A DNA stretch of 64,000 nt from the NCBI RefSeq assembly GCF_009846885.1, contig NZ_WUWM01000032.1, forward strand, positions 1 through 64,000. The letters are read 5' to 3'. Below, piece by piece: positions 1-8,109 of the stretch (its first letter is position 1; every line of letters starts with the position of its first letter). A program made the translations under genes and the position numbers. The notes beneath the pieces were generated by a model that saw only the letters and a list, made by a program, of their open reading frames with translations, was not told where the DNA came from and did no database searches. Origin of the DNA: Paenibacillus puerhi. GTDB taxonomy: Bacteria; Bacillota; Bacilli; Paenibacillales; NBRC-103111.

Positions 1-266
1 TCTCCTTCGTCAGTTCTCGCAAACCTTACGATAGGAGTTTAATAGGATGCTGGCAAGTGTCTCTTTTGCATTTAACTTAGCATTTTTACGCTGCAATATT
101 CGGCACTTTTATTATGCAATAAACACCATGTCCTCTCTGATTATATGGCTTGCCGCATTATCGCTCATAAATATAGCGAATTTGGTAGGCCGGTTCAGAT
201 TGTATTACCACTTGAAGAAAAAGAAGCATCTTGTAGACGAAGGCTGATCGGCCATGCTGGGGGCAA
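1..266. other. No confident gene at the left edge
   Basis: A 66-residue reading frame on the + strand starts at 47 behind an AGGAG about 10 bases upstream. Its product is hydrophobic and then basic and I recognise no family in it. It may be a remnant or chance. Its end lies only about 20 bases from the convergent stop of the WYL regulator. I support no gene here. Confidence 0.3.
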
Positions 267-1232
267 TTACTTGTTTCCCAATACATCCACTCTGTCCTGC
301 AATTCTTCTACAACCTCCTTCGGTATTTCCCTGACCTGTATATCTGCACCCAAGAAAAGCAGCCAATTTGTTATCTCGGTCAATTCATCCGGATGATGAA
401 CATTGAGGAACGTCTTTAAGATCGCCGTAGTTTGATAAGGATTCGTATATGAAATCGTCATGTTTAGAGGATGATACTTTTTGAATTGGGCAATCGCCTT
501 GGGACCAAGTTCGACGACTAGGTTAATGGCTTCTTCCTGTTTGCCTAGTTGTTCGGCAATCTTCTTCTTGCTCATTCTTTTTTTCTCGGGGTATGGTTTG
601 ACATCGGTGAGATTGTCGACGGGAATAATCCGCCTCTTCTCCTCCACAAGGTCGAAGCCTTCAATTTGCCAAGCGCTTTTTTCGCGATACAGGCGCATGA
701 GATAGATGGGATAAGACTTGATTTCCCTTGCTTCTTCGACGGAAACCGCTAAGTAGCGATCTTCAAGAAGGATCTGGATGAGTTGTTCTAACATCGGATG
801 GGGCAGGTCTGATAGATCAAGCAGGTCAGGATTGTGGGGGTTGGTACCTTCGAAGAGCAAAATCTGATTTAACAGAACAAGATCATCTTGCTGATTTTGA
901 GAGATGAGGCCGAGCAATTTTTCCGCCAAAGAGTGGCGGCTCTTGAGATAAGGGAGCTGCAGATTGCGCGTGGCCATGAAGGCGATAAAAAGTGCCTTAA
1001 TCTCATTATCGGTAAAGCGGACTGTGGGCAGGACGGAATTATTCATCACAAAGTAGCCCCCATCCCTCCCGACTTCGGCGACTAGCGGCATTCCCATCGC
1101 TTCAATCTCCCTGATGTCTCGAATCGCCGTCGAACGGGAGATGTTGAACTCCTGCATGATTTCCGAGATGGTAAAATGGGCGCGGTTGTTTATGTACCGC
1201 ATGATGATGTTAATCCGCTCAACTTTTTTCAT
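267..1232 (-). CDS. WYL-domain (YafY/DeoR-like) transcriptional regulator
   Basis: A 321-residue DNA-binding regulator. Residues about 1-60 form an HTH_11/DeoR-type winged helix, with the tell-tale SRSTAIRDI recognition helix followed by a G-rich wing (GRDGGYF). The middle and C-terminal part, about 140-310, fits a WYL ligand-sensing domain and its C-terminal extension. The ATG at 1232 is preceded by GAGGGCC. It is divergent from a GyrI-like gene at 1338, and the shared 105-base gap carries a TTGACA-containing element that is duplicated upstream of the second GyrI-like gene. Members of this family usually regulate the neighbouring divergent gene, so control of the GyrI/DoxX module is likely. 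The ligand is unknown. Confidence 0.85.
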   Translation of the reverse strand: MKKVERINIIMRYINNRAHFTISEIMQEFNISRSTAIRDIREIEAMGMPLVAEVGRDGGYFVMNNSVLPTVRFTDNEIKALFIAFMATRNLQLPYLKSRHSLAEKLLGLISQNQQDDLVLLNQILLFEGTNPHNPDLLDLSDLPHPMLEQLIQILLEDRYLAVSVEEAREIKSYPIYLMRLYREKSAWQIEGFDLVEEKRRIIPVDNLTDVKPYPEKKRMSKKKIAEQLGKQEEAINLVVELGPKAIAQFKKYHPLNMTISYTNPYQTTAILKTFLNVHHPDELTEITNWLLFLGADIQVREIPKEVVEELQDRVDVLGNK

Positions 1233-1242
1233 AGGGCCCTCT

Positions 1243-1337
1243 AAACAGTATCATATTTTGACATGATTTATCGTTATTATAAACCTATCAAGCGGAAAAA
1301 CAAATGACTTGGTCAAATCGAAAAAGGAGCTGGGATG
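1243..1337 (+). promoter_or_regulatory. Promoter/operator region, copy 1 of a duplicated element
   Basis: Begins AAACAGTA and contains ATTTTGACA (TTGACA at 1258-1263), an AT-rich stretch and AAAAAGGAGCTGG as ribosome binding site. The same order of motifs recurs at 2112-2195 in front of the second GyrI-like gene, so this is one half of a tandem duplication. Its position between divergent genes makes it the probable target of the WYL regulator. Confidence 0.55.
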
Positions 1338-1652
1338 ATGGCAACGTATACCCTAAAGGAAAAAGGCGGCTTTAACGTTGTAGGGATCGGAACGGAACTG
1401 AAGAGCGAGTACACAAAGGTACCGGAAGAACACAGCATGATCCATTTCCCTAAAGGACAATACCTCGTCATTCAAGGCGAAGGGAAGACGGCTGATGAGC
1501 TCAGCAGCTCGCTTACCGGCATTGCCTTTGGTCAAGTGCTTCCGGCAGCCGATAAGTTCGCCTATGTCGGCGGCCCCAATGCAACGGTCGAGATGGGGCG
1601 GCGAGACGGCCTCGTATATGGGGAAATGTGGATTCCGGTTGTGCCGAAGTAA
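1338..1652 (+). CDS. GyrI-like/effector-binding domain protein, internally deleted copy
   Basis: A 104-residue relative of the 159-residue protein at 2196. The first 25 residues and the last 76 match it closely (shared GIGTELKS, FPKGQYLV, GGPNATVEMG, VYGEMWIPVV). The 55 residues between KSEY and VPEEH are missing in frame. The full-length family (AraC effector-binding/GyrI-like, SHS2 fold) binds small amphipathic ligands. Losing about a third of the domain, including most of the first repeat, probably stops it folding as a normal sensor. I chose the ATG at 1338 because it aligns with copy 2; an ATG three bases earlier is also possible. RBS AAAGGAG is at the right spacing. It may be a decaying paralogue. 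Confidence 0.7.
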   Translation: MATYTLKEKGGFNVVGIGTELKSEYTKVPEEHSMIHFPKGQYLVIQGEGKTADELSSSLTGIAFGQVLPAADKFAYVGGPNATVEMGRRDGLVYGEMWIPVVPK

Positions 1653-1675
1653 ACGAGATCAAAGGAGGAATTGGA

Positions 1676-2098
1676 ATGAGCACGATTACCGGTAATGAGA
1701 AGATCGCAAAGGTTGAATCTCGTCCTATCGGAAGGACAGCCGCTTATTGGATCGTCACCATCATTCTCGCATTCTCTATGGCATTAAGCGGGATCGGGCA
1801 ATTGATGCGATATGGCGGCAATGTCGATTTGGTCACCGATATTGGTTTCCCGTTATATATCACGAACATTCTCGGGACTTGGAAATTGCTTGGAGTCATT
1901 GCGATCCTAATCCCAGGCTTCCCCCGGCTTAAGGAATGGGCTTACAGCGGTATCTTCTTTCTAATGACGGGCGCGTCCTTATCTCATGCGTTCGCACATG
2001 ATTACGGCGATGGCGGATTCCATGTGATTCTTCCGCTTTTCTATGCCGCGCTTGGCATCGCCTCTTGGGCGCTGCGTCCGAAAAGCCGCAAACTTTAA
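1676..2098 (+). CDS. DoxX-like membrane protein
   Basis: A 140-residue protein with about four hydrophobic helices after a polar N-terminus of about 20 residues, matching the DoxX_2-like family by length and pattern (SGIGQLMRYGG early, HAFAHDYGDGG between helices 3 and 4). The start is the ATG at 1676, eight bases after AAAGGAGG; longer reading of the frame upstream has no ribosome binding site. It follows the deleted GyrI-like gene by 23 bases and is probably co-transcribed. The family is uncharacterised and often sits beside WYL or MarR regulators. A 16-codon remnant of its start recurs after the second GyrI-like gene. Confidence 0.7.
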   Translation: MSTITGNEKIAKVESRPIGRTAAYWIVTIILAFSMALSGIGQLMRYGGNVDLVTDIGFPLYITNILGTWKLLGVIAILIPGFPRLKEWAYSGIFFLMTGASLSHAFAHDYGDGGFHVILPLFYAALGIASWALRPKSRKL

Positions 2099-2111
2099 TA
2101 GTCGTGACGCC

Positions 2112-2195
2112 AAACAGTAGCAGATTTTGACACGATTTATGGTTATGATAGACCTATAAAGCGAATAAATTCATTCAAAAAAAGGAGCTGGAATC
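2112..2195 (+). promoter_or_regulatory. Promoter/operator region, copy 2 of the duplicated element
   Basis: Carries AAACAGTA, ATTTTGACA (TTGACA at 2127-2132), GATTTAT and AAAAAAGGAGCTGG in the same order as 1243-1337. It likely gives the full-length GyrI-like gene its own regulated promoter. Confidence 0.55.
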
Positions 2196-2675
2196 ATGGC
2201 AACGTATACCTTTGAGGAAAAAGACAGCTTTATCGTGCTTGGTATCGGAACGGAGCTGAAGAGCGATTACAGGGACTTTGCCGGCATGAACAAGGAGAAG
2301 GAGAACTTTTGGCGGGCCGTGGAGCAGGATGGAAGGCTCGACATGTTAAAGGCGATCGCTGCGAACGACTACATCTTTGCCGTAAACGAAGCGGTCAATC
2401 AGAAGATGATGTATTACGCTGGCGTCATGACGGATTCGTCGGTACCGGAAGAGCACAGAGTGATCCAATTCCCTAAGGGACAATACCTCGTCGTTAAAGG
2501 CGAAGGGAAGTCGGCCAATGAGCTCAGCAGCATGCTTACCGGCATTGCCTTTGGTCAAGCCTTGCCGGCAGCCGATCATTACGCCTATGTCGGCGGGCCC
2601 AATGCAACGGTTGAGATGGGGCAGCGGGACGGCCTCGTTTATGGGGAAATGTGGATTCCGGTTGTAGAGAAGTAA
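2196..2675 (+). CDS. GyrI-like/AraC effector-binding domain protein (full length)
   Basis: A 159-residue stand-alone effector-binding (GyrI-like, AraC_E_bind) protein, the usual length for a single domain of this family. Two SHS2-type repeats are expected. The C-terminal GGPNATVEMG and YGEMWIPVV strands and the conserved acidic residue in GEMWIPV support the family. Such proteins bind hydrophobic or cationic small molecules, either as sensors or, in some members, as hydrolases or scavengers. The ATG at 2196 has AAAGGAGCTGGAATC upstream. It is the intact paralogue of the gene at 1338, and the WYL regulator upstream is its likely controller. It probably acts in the cytosol. Confidence 0.75.
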   Translation: MATYTFEEKDSFIVLGIGTELKSDYRDFAGMNKEKENFWRAVEQDGRLDMLKAIAANDYIFAVNEAVNQKMMYYAGVMTDSSVPEEHRVIQFPKGQYLVVKGEGKSANELSSMLTGIAFGQALPAADHYAYVGGPNATVEMGQRDGLVYGEMWIPVVEK

Positions 2676-2699
2676 ACGAGATCAGCAGGAGGAATGAGG

Positions 2700-2750
2700 A
2701 TGTCCACTATCGTTGATTTTAAAAACTTGTTTCGAAGATTGTCAAAATAG
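2700..2750 (+). pseudogene. Remnant of a second DoxX-like gene start
   Basis: After the stop of the full-length GyrI-like gene comes AACGAGATCAGCAGGAGGAAT and an ATG that reads MSTIV and then diverges, stopping after 16 codons. The spacer, ribosome binding site and first four codons copy the junction between 1652 and 1688 (MSTIT). This shows that the duplication spanned promoter, GyrI-like gene and the 5' end of the DoxX-like gene. Confidence 0.55.
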
Positions 2751-2771
2751 AGATGGGCAAGTTACCACGTG

Positions 2772-2812
2772 AAATCAGAGCATCCCCTATTGAGGTGCTC
2801 TGATTTTTGTCT
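2772..2812 (+). terminator. Rho-independent terminator
   Basis: AAATCAGAGCA at 2772-2782 pairs with TGCTCTGATTT at 2796-2806, followed by TTTGTCTTTCC. It ends the GyrI/DoxX transcription unit. Confidence 0.8.
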
Positions 2813-2903
2813 TTCCTGCCTGAACCGCTTTTAGCCAGCAGACGGATATTCAGAGTAGGACGAGGCCTATCCATTTGCGCGTGACGTCGATGATAAGAGG
2901 CTG

Positions 2904-3329
2904 TTAGTTTCTGGTTTTAACAGCTAGCCCACTAAACGATATGGGTCCTACTACATCTACTCTTGTATTCGCAGTACGGTTTTCTGCTGTGACTGTGTAA
3001 GCATGAGTACCCGCTTTTACATTTCTATCTTCAGCCTGGAAGGTAACTATATAATTTTGCTCTGAACCCGTAGATTCGATACCTTGCAGTGTGTTGAAAA
3101 TTTCTTTATTACCGCGGAAGACTCTAAAGAGAATTTGACCAATGCCTTTGATACCTCTGACACCAACGGATGCTACCAAATCTACCCGATTCGGTTGAGA
3201 ATTCACTGGAATCCGTATTGGGATCGTTGCAATGCCAGATTTTTGTGGGGAACGTCGAATAGTAAACGATTTGGCCCGGTTGAAGCGACTAAGCGGCTGG
3301 ACAGCCGCTTTATCAAGGATACGTACCAC
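2904..3329 (-). CDS. Probable exosporium protein C-like (ExsC-type) protein
   Basis: A 141-residue protein rich in beta-strand-forming residues, without signal peptide or membrane helix. The pattern RILDKAAVQP at the start, NRVDLVASVG and GPISFSGLAVK near the end is what I recall of exosporium protein C-like proteins of spore formers; this is from memory and unverified. I chose the GTG at 3329 because AGAGGAG lies eight bases upstream. The frame runs 21 codons further upstream but has no ribosome binding site there. If correct, it is made in the mother cell and placed on the spore surface. It stands alone between two intergenic stretches. Alternative: an uncharacterised jelly-roll-like structural protein. 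Confidence 0.6.
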   Translation of the reverse strand: MVRILDKAAVQPLSRFNRAKSFTIRRSPQKSGIATIPIRIPVNSQPNRVDLVASVGVRGIKGIGQILFRVFRGNKEIFNTLQGIESTGSEQNYIVTFQAEDRNVKAGTHAYTVTAENRTANTRVDVVGPISFSGLAVKTRN

Positions 3330-3428
3330 AATATCAACTCCTCTTTTTGTATGCTCCAATTTATGTGAGAGCGAGAGAGAATGATTGGGCACATCTAAGA
3401 TAATTCATAGTCCATGTCCTTGACGTAG

Positions 3429-3474
3429 AACGGGATGGGTAGCTGTTATGTTAACCCGTCCCGTTTTAATTTAG
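3429..3474 (+). terminator. Terminator-like hairpin
   Basis: AACGGGATGGGT at 3429-3440 pairs with ACCCGTCCCGTT at 3454-3465, with one T-G pair, followed by TTAATTTA. No + strand gene ends just before it, so it may be left from a lost gene, or act on read-through. Confidence 0.5.
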
Positions 3475-3662
3475 CCGTTATAGCGTATATGCTGAACCGT
3501 ATCATAAAATAAGGGCAAGTTTTTTAGCGGAGTTCCTTGCGGGGCATGAATTTGTATATATGTGTGTAGGTTCAGGGGTCATTGGAACCTTATATCCAGG
3601 ATTTATCTGGTCCTGACACGAACTATCGGAATTGTAAATAGAAGCAGTCCGCGACCTACCCA

Positions 3663-3722
3663 CCTGAAAAGAAAATGATCCCTCGAAAAGGGGCTTGGCT
3701 CTAGGTCACGAATATGATATAT
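3663..3722. repeat. Dispersed repeat, copy A
   Basis: Roughly 80 percent alike with 62894-62955 by eye: CCTGAAAA, AAAATGA, CCCTCGAAAA, GGGG, TCACGA and TATGAT occur in the same order and spacing. The centre folds as CCCCT/AGGGG-type hairpin. In copy B this sits just after a GNAT gene and could be its terminator; here no minus-strand gene ends nearby. Confidence 0.6.
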
Positions 3723-3780
3723 GTACCAAAACTGCTTGAGCTAGACGGACTGAAGTATTGTATTTTGGCAGGTGATATGG

Positions 3781-4881
3781 ATGTCAAACAAGTGTCAGCT
3801 TACAAGATCACAGAACATGGCAATTCAGCATATTAGACAGTATGCTGCTTCGAGAAGGGTAGCTGCGCAGGCATCGATCCGAGAAATTCTCCAGTTGTCG
3901 AATATCCCATTGAGTAGTTATGAGGAGGCTGTCTTGAAACTCCGATCGCATGCCAGAGTAGCGTTGCATTTCCATCCTGACCGTCCGCTTGCTGGCAAGA
4001 AAAGCGTGGCACAAGCACTTCTCGAACAAGGGGCATATAAGAGTCAGTTTGAGACGCAGATTTCTAATGGCAGCGTGTCTGCATACCCGGGCGGTGCTCG
4101 GGACCTTTGGGAGTTGAAGCTATTTGGAGGCGCCTATCAGTTGGAGGGCACCACCAACAGGGAAAGGCCCAAATACGGGGCGTTGGATGTCATGTTGCAT
4201 TCGGATGGTCCGTCTCCGAGGTTTGGATCGTGCTATTTCCTTCTTGTTCCACAAGCATCCTATCGTTGCACATATACTTACGGTGGTTCCCAGGATGATC
4301 CCCCAGAAAAAGGTACCTATGAAGAAGTCGATGACATCTTAGCTGCTGTTCTTAAAGATGCATTCTTCCGAGAATATGCCCTTGGAGAAAAAGAACTATC
4401 GCCCCGAAAAATGGTCGATCGACTATTGTTCAGCTTAGCCCTACCTATCACTGAACGGGTAAAACAGATGCCTAGTCGAAATCTTAATCACTTTATTGAG
4501 ACCCAAGTCCACGGTGATATTACTCTGCAAGATGACGTGGAAATATTGGTGGCTGACCCTTCGTTTCAAGGAACAGACACAGGGAGAACTTTAGAGCGGC
4601 TATGCTCAAAATATTCAATAGAACTTCATTGGCATAAGGGATTTGCTATCCAGGCCGATGAAGTACCACCAGATTTTAGGGGGGCAACCATGCCCTCACT
4701 TGCCAAACGGATAGCCATCGACAATCTTGTTGACGCTAGAGCGGTCGGAGCTGCGGTCAATGATTTGAAACGCAATCCGGAACTTTGGAGCGATAGAGGA
4801 AGTTATGAAGAGGTGCTCCAGGAATTAAAATACATGTGGCACGTGCTGGTGAGGTTCGGAGAACCGGTTCCCAAACCTTAG
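3781..4881 (+). CDS. DUF3626 domain protein
   Basis: A 366-residue cytosolic protein matching DUF3626. The conserved stretches are visible in order: HFHPDRP at about residue 65, SQFETQISNGSVS at about 88, PGGARDLWELKLFGGAY at about 105, ERPKYGALDVM at about 125 and PRFGSCYFLL at about 145. The function of the family is unknown; the dense His/Asp/Arg motifs suggest an enzyme, possibly an ADP-ribosyltransferase-like fold, which is speculation. I prefer the ATG at 3781, preceded by AGGTGAT; a GTG three codons upstream is the alternative. It stands alone with no operon partner. Codon use resembles its neighbours. Confidence 0.75.
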   Translation: MSNKCQLTRSQNMAIQHIRQYAASRRVAAQASIREILQLSNIPLSSYEEAVLKLRSHARVALHFHPDRPLAGKKSVAQALLEQGAYKSQFETQISNGSVSAYPGGARDLWELKLFGGAYQLEGTTNRERPKYGALDVMLHSDGPSPRFGSCYFLLVPQASYRCTYTYGGSQDDPPEKGTYEEVDDILAAVLKDAFFREYALGEKELSPRKMVDRLLFSLALPITERVKQMPSRNLNHFIETQVHGDITLQDDVEILVADPSFQGTDTGRTLERLCSKYSIELHWHKGFAIQADEVPPDFRGATMPSLAKRIAIDNLVDARAVGAAVNDLKRNPELWSDRGSYEEVLQELKYMWHVLVRFGEPVPKP

Positions 4882-4974
4882 CCAAGGCAGCCATTACCAC
4901 TTGCACCATGCGCTTCAATACCCTCAAAGGAATCGAAACAACTGAACGAGAAGATCTTGGTGAAGCGACTGATA

Positions 4975-5571
4975 CTAGTTAAAAAGATCCGTATATTTTT
5001 GCAAACCGTGCTTTGTACAATACACATATAAGTCACCGTCGGTTTTCATCATGGGAATACGGACTTCTGCACTTTGTTCCGGATATAAACGGGTGAGAAG
5101 TACTCTGTCGGAAAGCACATACGCCACAAATGCGATATAGTGGGCTTTCGTCATATCATGTTGGATGGAAATATAGTAGTCCATGTCCATTTCTTCCACT
5201 GTAATTTCATGTTCTGTTGGGTAAGGTACTGGCTTTAACGGCTGCAGCTTTCGTCCGCAGCAGGAAATGGAGGCATTCCCTGTACTCGTCAGAATGTTTC
5301 CACAGGCAGGGCATACATAGAATTGGGTTTTATCAATCTTCCCCACATCAGGCAGATTTGGATCAAGCTTTCCTTCCAGCATTTTTTGAATGTCTGCACC
5401 CAGCACTGCCGAAAGCTCAGACCAAAGGGTAACATCGGGGCAACCCAAACCGCACTCCCATTTGGATATAGTTTTGTTGCTGATATTTAGCAAATCCGCA
5501 ACCTGTTGTTGGGTCAGCCCCTTTTCTTTTCGTAGTTGATAAATGAAACGCCCAACCTTGGCGCAATCCAC
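4975..5571 (-). CDS. XRE-type HTH regulator fused to a desulfoferrodoxin-like module
   Basis: A 198-residue protein with three parts. Residues about 6-60 are an XRE helix-turn-helix (LTQQQVADLLNIS, KTISKWECG). Residues about 84-110 read CPACGN...SCC, the CxxC...CC spacing of desulforedoxin (C87, C90, C104, C105). Residues about 133-190 show HDMTKAHYI and YCTKHG, which match the superoxide-reductase iron site (HPMTPEHYI and CNLHG) with H138, H144, C185 and H188. The first His ligand of that site is not evident. I chose GTG at 5571, eight bases after GGAGG. It is the last gene of an operon with the AAA/VWA ATPase. A redox- or iron-responsive regulator is inferred. Confidence 0.75.
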   Translation of the reverse strand: MDCAKVGRFIYQLRKEKGLTQQQVADLLNISNKTISKWECGLGCPDVTLWSELSAVLGADIQKMLEGKLDPNLPDVGKIDKTQFYVCPACGNILTSTGNASISCCGRKLQPLKPVPYPTEHEITVEEMDMDYYISIQHDMTKAHYIAFVAYVLSDRVLLTRLYPEQSAEVRIPMMKTDGDLYVYCTKHGLQKYTDLFN

Positions 5572-5607
5572 CGTAATCACCTCCAGGATGTCAAGAGCTT
5601 ATCATTG

Positions 5608-7644
5608 CTATAGGTAATTAGCAATGACTTGAACCAGCCGTGCCGGAAGCTGCCGTAAATCGGTGATGTCCAAAAAGCGTCCCTGCCCGTAAATATCACA
5701 AAGGGTCTCCTTATCTTGCCCAATAGCAGCAGCAAGAAATAAAACGCCTTTGCGGCTAAATTCCTGGATCACGCCTTTCATATCAGCTATGGCAGCCTCG
5801 CCAGTATAGTCCGGCATAGCTTTTGGCTGACCGTCGCTGATGCTGATGAGCAGTTTCGTCTTTTGCGGCGCTTTCATCAGCTTTTCCGCCAGGATGCGCA
5901 GCGCCATGCCATCCCGGTTGTTGCTATGTCCCTGAATCGCCATGAGGCCATATTTATCGTTCAGTGACGGGTTCTCGTAGTCAATATAAGAATAAAGGGA
6001 CATCCGTTCCAAAGATGAGCGGTCTGCCGTATCCCCGTAAATCAGCAGTGGTATTTTGCAGCTTTCACAAAATTCATAAACGGCGACAGCCGCCTGCTTG
6101 GCTGCATCCAACCGCCCAAAGGCACTCATGGAGGCTGATTCGTCAATTCTAAGTGCCACCGCAAGAGAGGGTTCTTCATCCGGCGGGTATTTGCGAGAAT
6201 AGTAGCGAAAATCAGGAGTAGCCAGCTTCTCAGCATGGAATTTGGTCCCATAAACACGGGATTTTGCGAACTCTGTGGATACTTCGTGCTCCAACAGCGG
6301 AACGGTTTTTCGCACCAGCTCCCGAATTACTGGCATCAACGCCGACGCAATCTGATGATATTCACGCTGATGGGCAAGCGTTGCCTCGGGTCTGTGAACA
6401 ATCAGATTTACTTTCTCATGGGAAGAGCCCTTTACCATTTCCCGTGCTTGTTGGTTCAGACGCTTCCGAAAATCTCGTCTTTGCTGCTCCAATTCCGCAG
6501 GGGTTGTTTGTTTCAACTCGTGATAGATGGGGTTTCCGTCCTCGCCATGATCCGAGCTTTCCGTGTCGGCGGCGCTTTCTGCATTATGATTTGAATGGCC
6601 TTCGCTGCCCGTTGACTTCCGCAGGGCAACCGCCGGAATGTCACCCGGCACAGGGCTAGAGAGCTCGGTTTCCATAGTTCCTTCTGTGTGGATTTCCATT
6701 ACCTCGCCGTTGGTTTTCGCTCGCCGTTCCGAGATCTCTTCCAGCTCTGACAGCATCCCCTGCTTGGATAAGGCTTGTTCCAGAATAACGATCTCATCGG
6801 GATCGGTGGTGATTTTATAAATGACCTTGTGGTACAGCGCGTCCACCGTCTTGGAACCCTGAAGGACAGCGTCCACCCAGAAAAAATAGGAGCGCATACC
6901 TGCTACACCCTTTATGGCGTTTGCCTTAGCGGTTTGATCCAGCAAAACGATGACCCGGGCAAAAGTCAGCAGCAAATCGTCATCCGTACAGCCGGTTTTA
7001 GCCGCTGCCCGTTCCATCATAACTTCAATAGCGGGCAAGTCCATCTTCTCACTGTGCTGAACCCGGTCACGCAAAGCCTCGTTGAGCGGGCGGCAGCCGT
7101 TGTAGCCACGGTTTGTGGTAATTACCGCGATAAAATCGGGATGACGATGGACAATCCGGGTGGGTAGATTGATGCTGCCGTCCGGTTCTAACGCCGAGTT
7201 AAGTGACATGAGCACCGCTGCATCACGAATTACGGTAGGCTCCTGAATTTCCAGCAACCAGCCGTTTTCATAAGCTCGTACAATTTCTGACGGATAATAT
7301 TTGTAGGTTACGGCTTCCGTATTGTTTTCATCCTCTGGCAGTACCGGCAGGATGGAACCTAATACGTCGGATTTGTCCATATCCGCAAAACAGGTCACCT
7401 TAGTATAGGGCAATCCAAAGTCAGCGGAGAGAGCTTTTGCAAGCTGTGTTTTGCCGGAACCAGCATCTCCCTCTAGAAGAATATTTGTAATTTTCATTTC
7501 GCCGCGTGTCCAGTTCCGATAAACCTCTGCACAAATGCGGCGCTCAGCATCGCTCTCGATGTGGGTGACGGGCTTGTGCCAGACAAGGGATTTTTCTTCT
7601 TCCGTCAACTGTCTGGCAGGCGACAGAAGCCATTGATTGTTCAT
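5608..7644 (-). CDS. MoxR-type AAA+ ATPase with C-terminal VWA domain
   Basis: A 678-residue protein. The N-terminal AAA+ module has Walker A GDAGSGKT at residues 59-66, a Walker-B-like WLLEIQEP near 130, sensor 1 in AVITTNRGY near 173 and an arginine in ALRDR near 188. A charged linker, about 300-400, precedes a C-terminal VWA domain with MIDAS DESAS at about 502-506, a downstream Thr/Asn region and ISDGQP near 600. The layout matches MoxR/CobS-CobT-like chaperones that remodel or load metal cofactors. The Walker B is weak (EIQEP rather than DEIN), so hydrolysis may be slow. It sits 6 bases after the small gene upstream and 36 bases before the HTH gene. Confidence 0.85.
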   Translation of the reverse strand: MNNQWLLSPARQLTEEEKSLVWHKPVTHIESDAERRICAEVYRNWTRGEMKITNILLEGDAGSGKTQLAKALSADFGLPYTKVTCFADMDKSDVLGSILPVLPEDENNTEAVTYKYYPSEIVRAYENGWLLEIQEPTVIRDAAVLMSLNSALEPDGSINLPTRIVHRHPDFIAVITTNRGYNGCRPLNEALRDRVQHSEKMDLPAIEVMMERAAAKTGCTDDDLLLTFARVIVLLDQTAKANAIKGVAGMRSYFFWVDAVLQGSKTVDALYHKVIYKITTDPDEIVILEQALSKQGMLSELEEISERRAKTNGEVMEIHTEGTMETELSSPVPGDIPAVALRKSTGSEGHSNHNAESAADTESSDHGEDGNPIYHELKQTTPAELEQQRRDFRKRLNQQAREMVKGSSHEKVNLIVHRPEATLAHQREYHQIASALMPVIRELVRKTVPLLEHEVSTEFAKSRVYGTKFHAEKLATPDFRYYSRKYPPDEEPSLAVALRIDESASMSAFGRLDAAKQAAVAVYEFCESCKIPLLIYGDTADRSSLERMSLYSYIDYENPSLNDKYGLMAIQGHSNNRDGMALRILAEKLMKAPQKTKLLISISDGQPKAMPDYTGEAAIADMKGVIQEFSRKGVLFLAAAIGQDKETLCDIYGQGRFLDITDLRQLPARLVQVIANYL

Positions 7645-7650
7645 TTTAAC

Positions 7651-8109
7651 CTACTCCATTTCTTCAAATATTCGGGACAGCACACGCAGCCGTTCCCCGG
7701 TCAGTTCGCCCAACTCATTTAAAGCCTGGGAAAACTTCTGAATGTCTTCGTTAATATTCGGATTTTCGGTACAGACAACGACCGGCAGAACACCGCCCTG
7801 AACTCCAATCCGCTCTACGGTCGGTTTCTCGGGATCGTATAACAGCGGCAGCCGATAGGCTTCACGAAAATACAGCAGGGTGCGGCTCAGAAAAATCATC
7901 AGATCAAGCACTTGATGAAGGGGCAGTTCAGTGCTGACTTCTAATTCGCCGTTCGCTGTTTCTTTCCAGATTTGCGCTGCAATTTTCAAATTCTTGTTGA
8001 TTTCCAAAGTCGGTGTGCCCAGCGTCAACCTTTTGATGTCAGACGCGTAGGCGTTTTTTCCATCTATACGGTCATACTGATCGGCAATCATGACGATATC
8101 CTTGTTCAT
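7651..8109 (-). CDS. Unknown 152-residue protein, first full gene of the AAA/VWA operon
   Basis: A soluble mixed alpha/beta protein of 152 residues with no signal peptide. Visible features are YDRIDGKNAYASDIKRL near the start, an LPLHQVLDLMIFLSRTLLYFREAYRLPLLYD helix-rich centre and a helical C-terminus. I do not recognise the family with confidence. The ATG at 8109 has AAGGAGG eight bases upstream and overlaps the stop of a 20-codon leader frame (ATGA). Only 6 bases separate its stop from the AAA/VWA ATG, so the two are almost certainly translated together. It may be a substrate, adaptor or effector of the ATPase. Confidence 0.7.
   Translation of the reverse strand: MNKDIVMIADQYDRIDGKNAYASDIKRLTLGTPTLEINKNLKIAAQIWKETANGELEVSTELPLHQVLDLMIFLSRTLLYFREAYRLPLLYDPEKPTVERIGVQGGVLPVVVCTENPNINEDIQKFSQALNELGELTGERLRVLSRIFEEME

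Larger units (their letters stand above)
3330..3780. other. 450-base gap with a hairpin and a dispersed repeat
   Basis: Holds a strong hairpin at 3429-3465, a 60-base repeat (3663-3722) shared with 62894-62955, and the start region of the DUF3626 gene. No coding frame with a plausible start is visible. Confidence 0.5.

Noticed and set aside
47..247. 66-codon frame at the left edge
   Set aside because: An RBS-like AGGAG is present but the product is unlike any family I know and its context is cut by the window edge.
4908..4981. 24-codon frame reading FNTLKGIETTERED
   Set aside because: Too short, no ribosome binding site, overlaps the end of the HTH gene. It might be a remnant.
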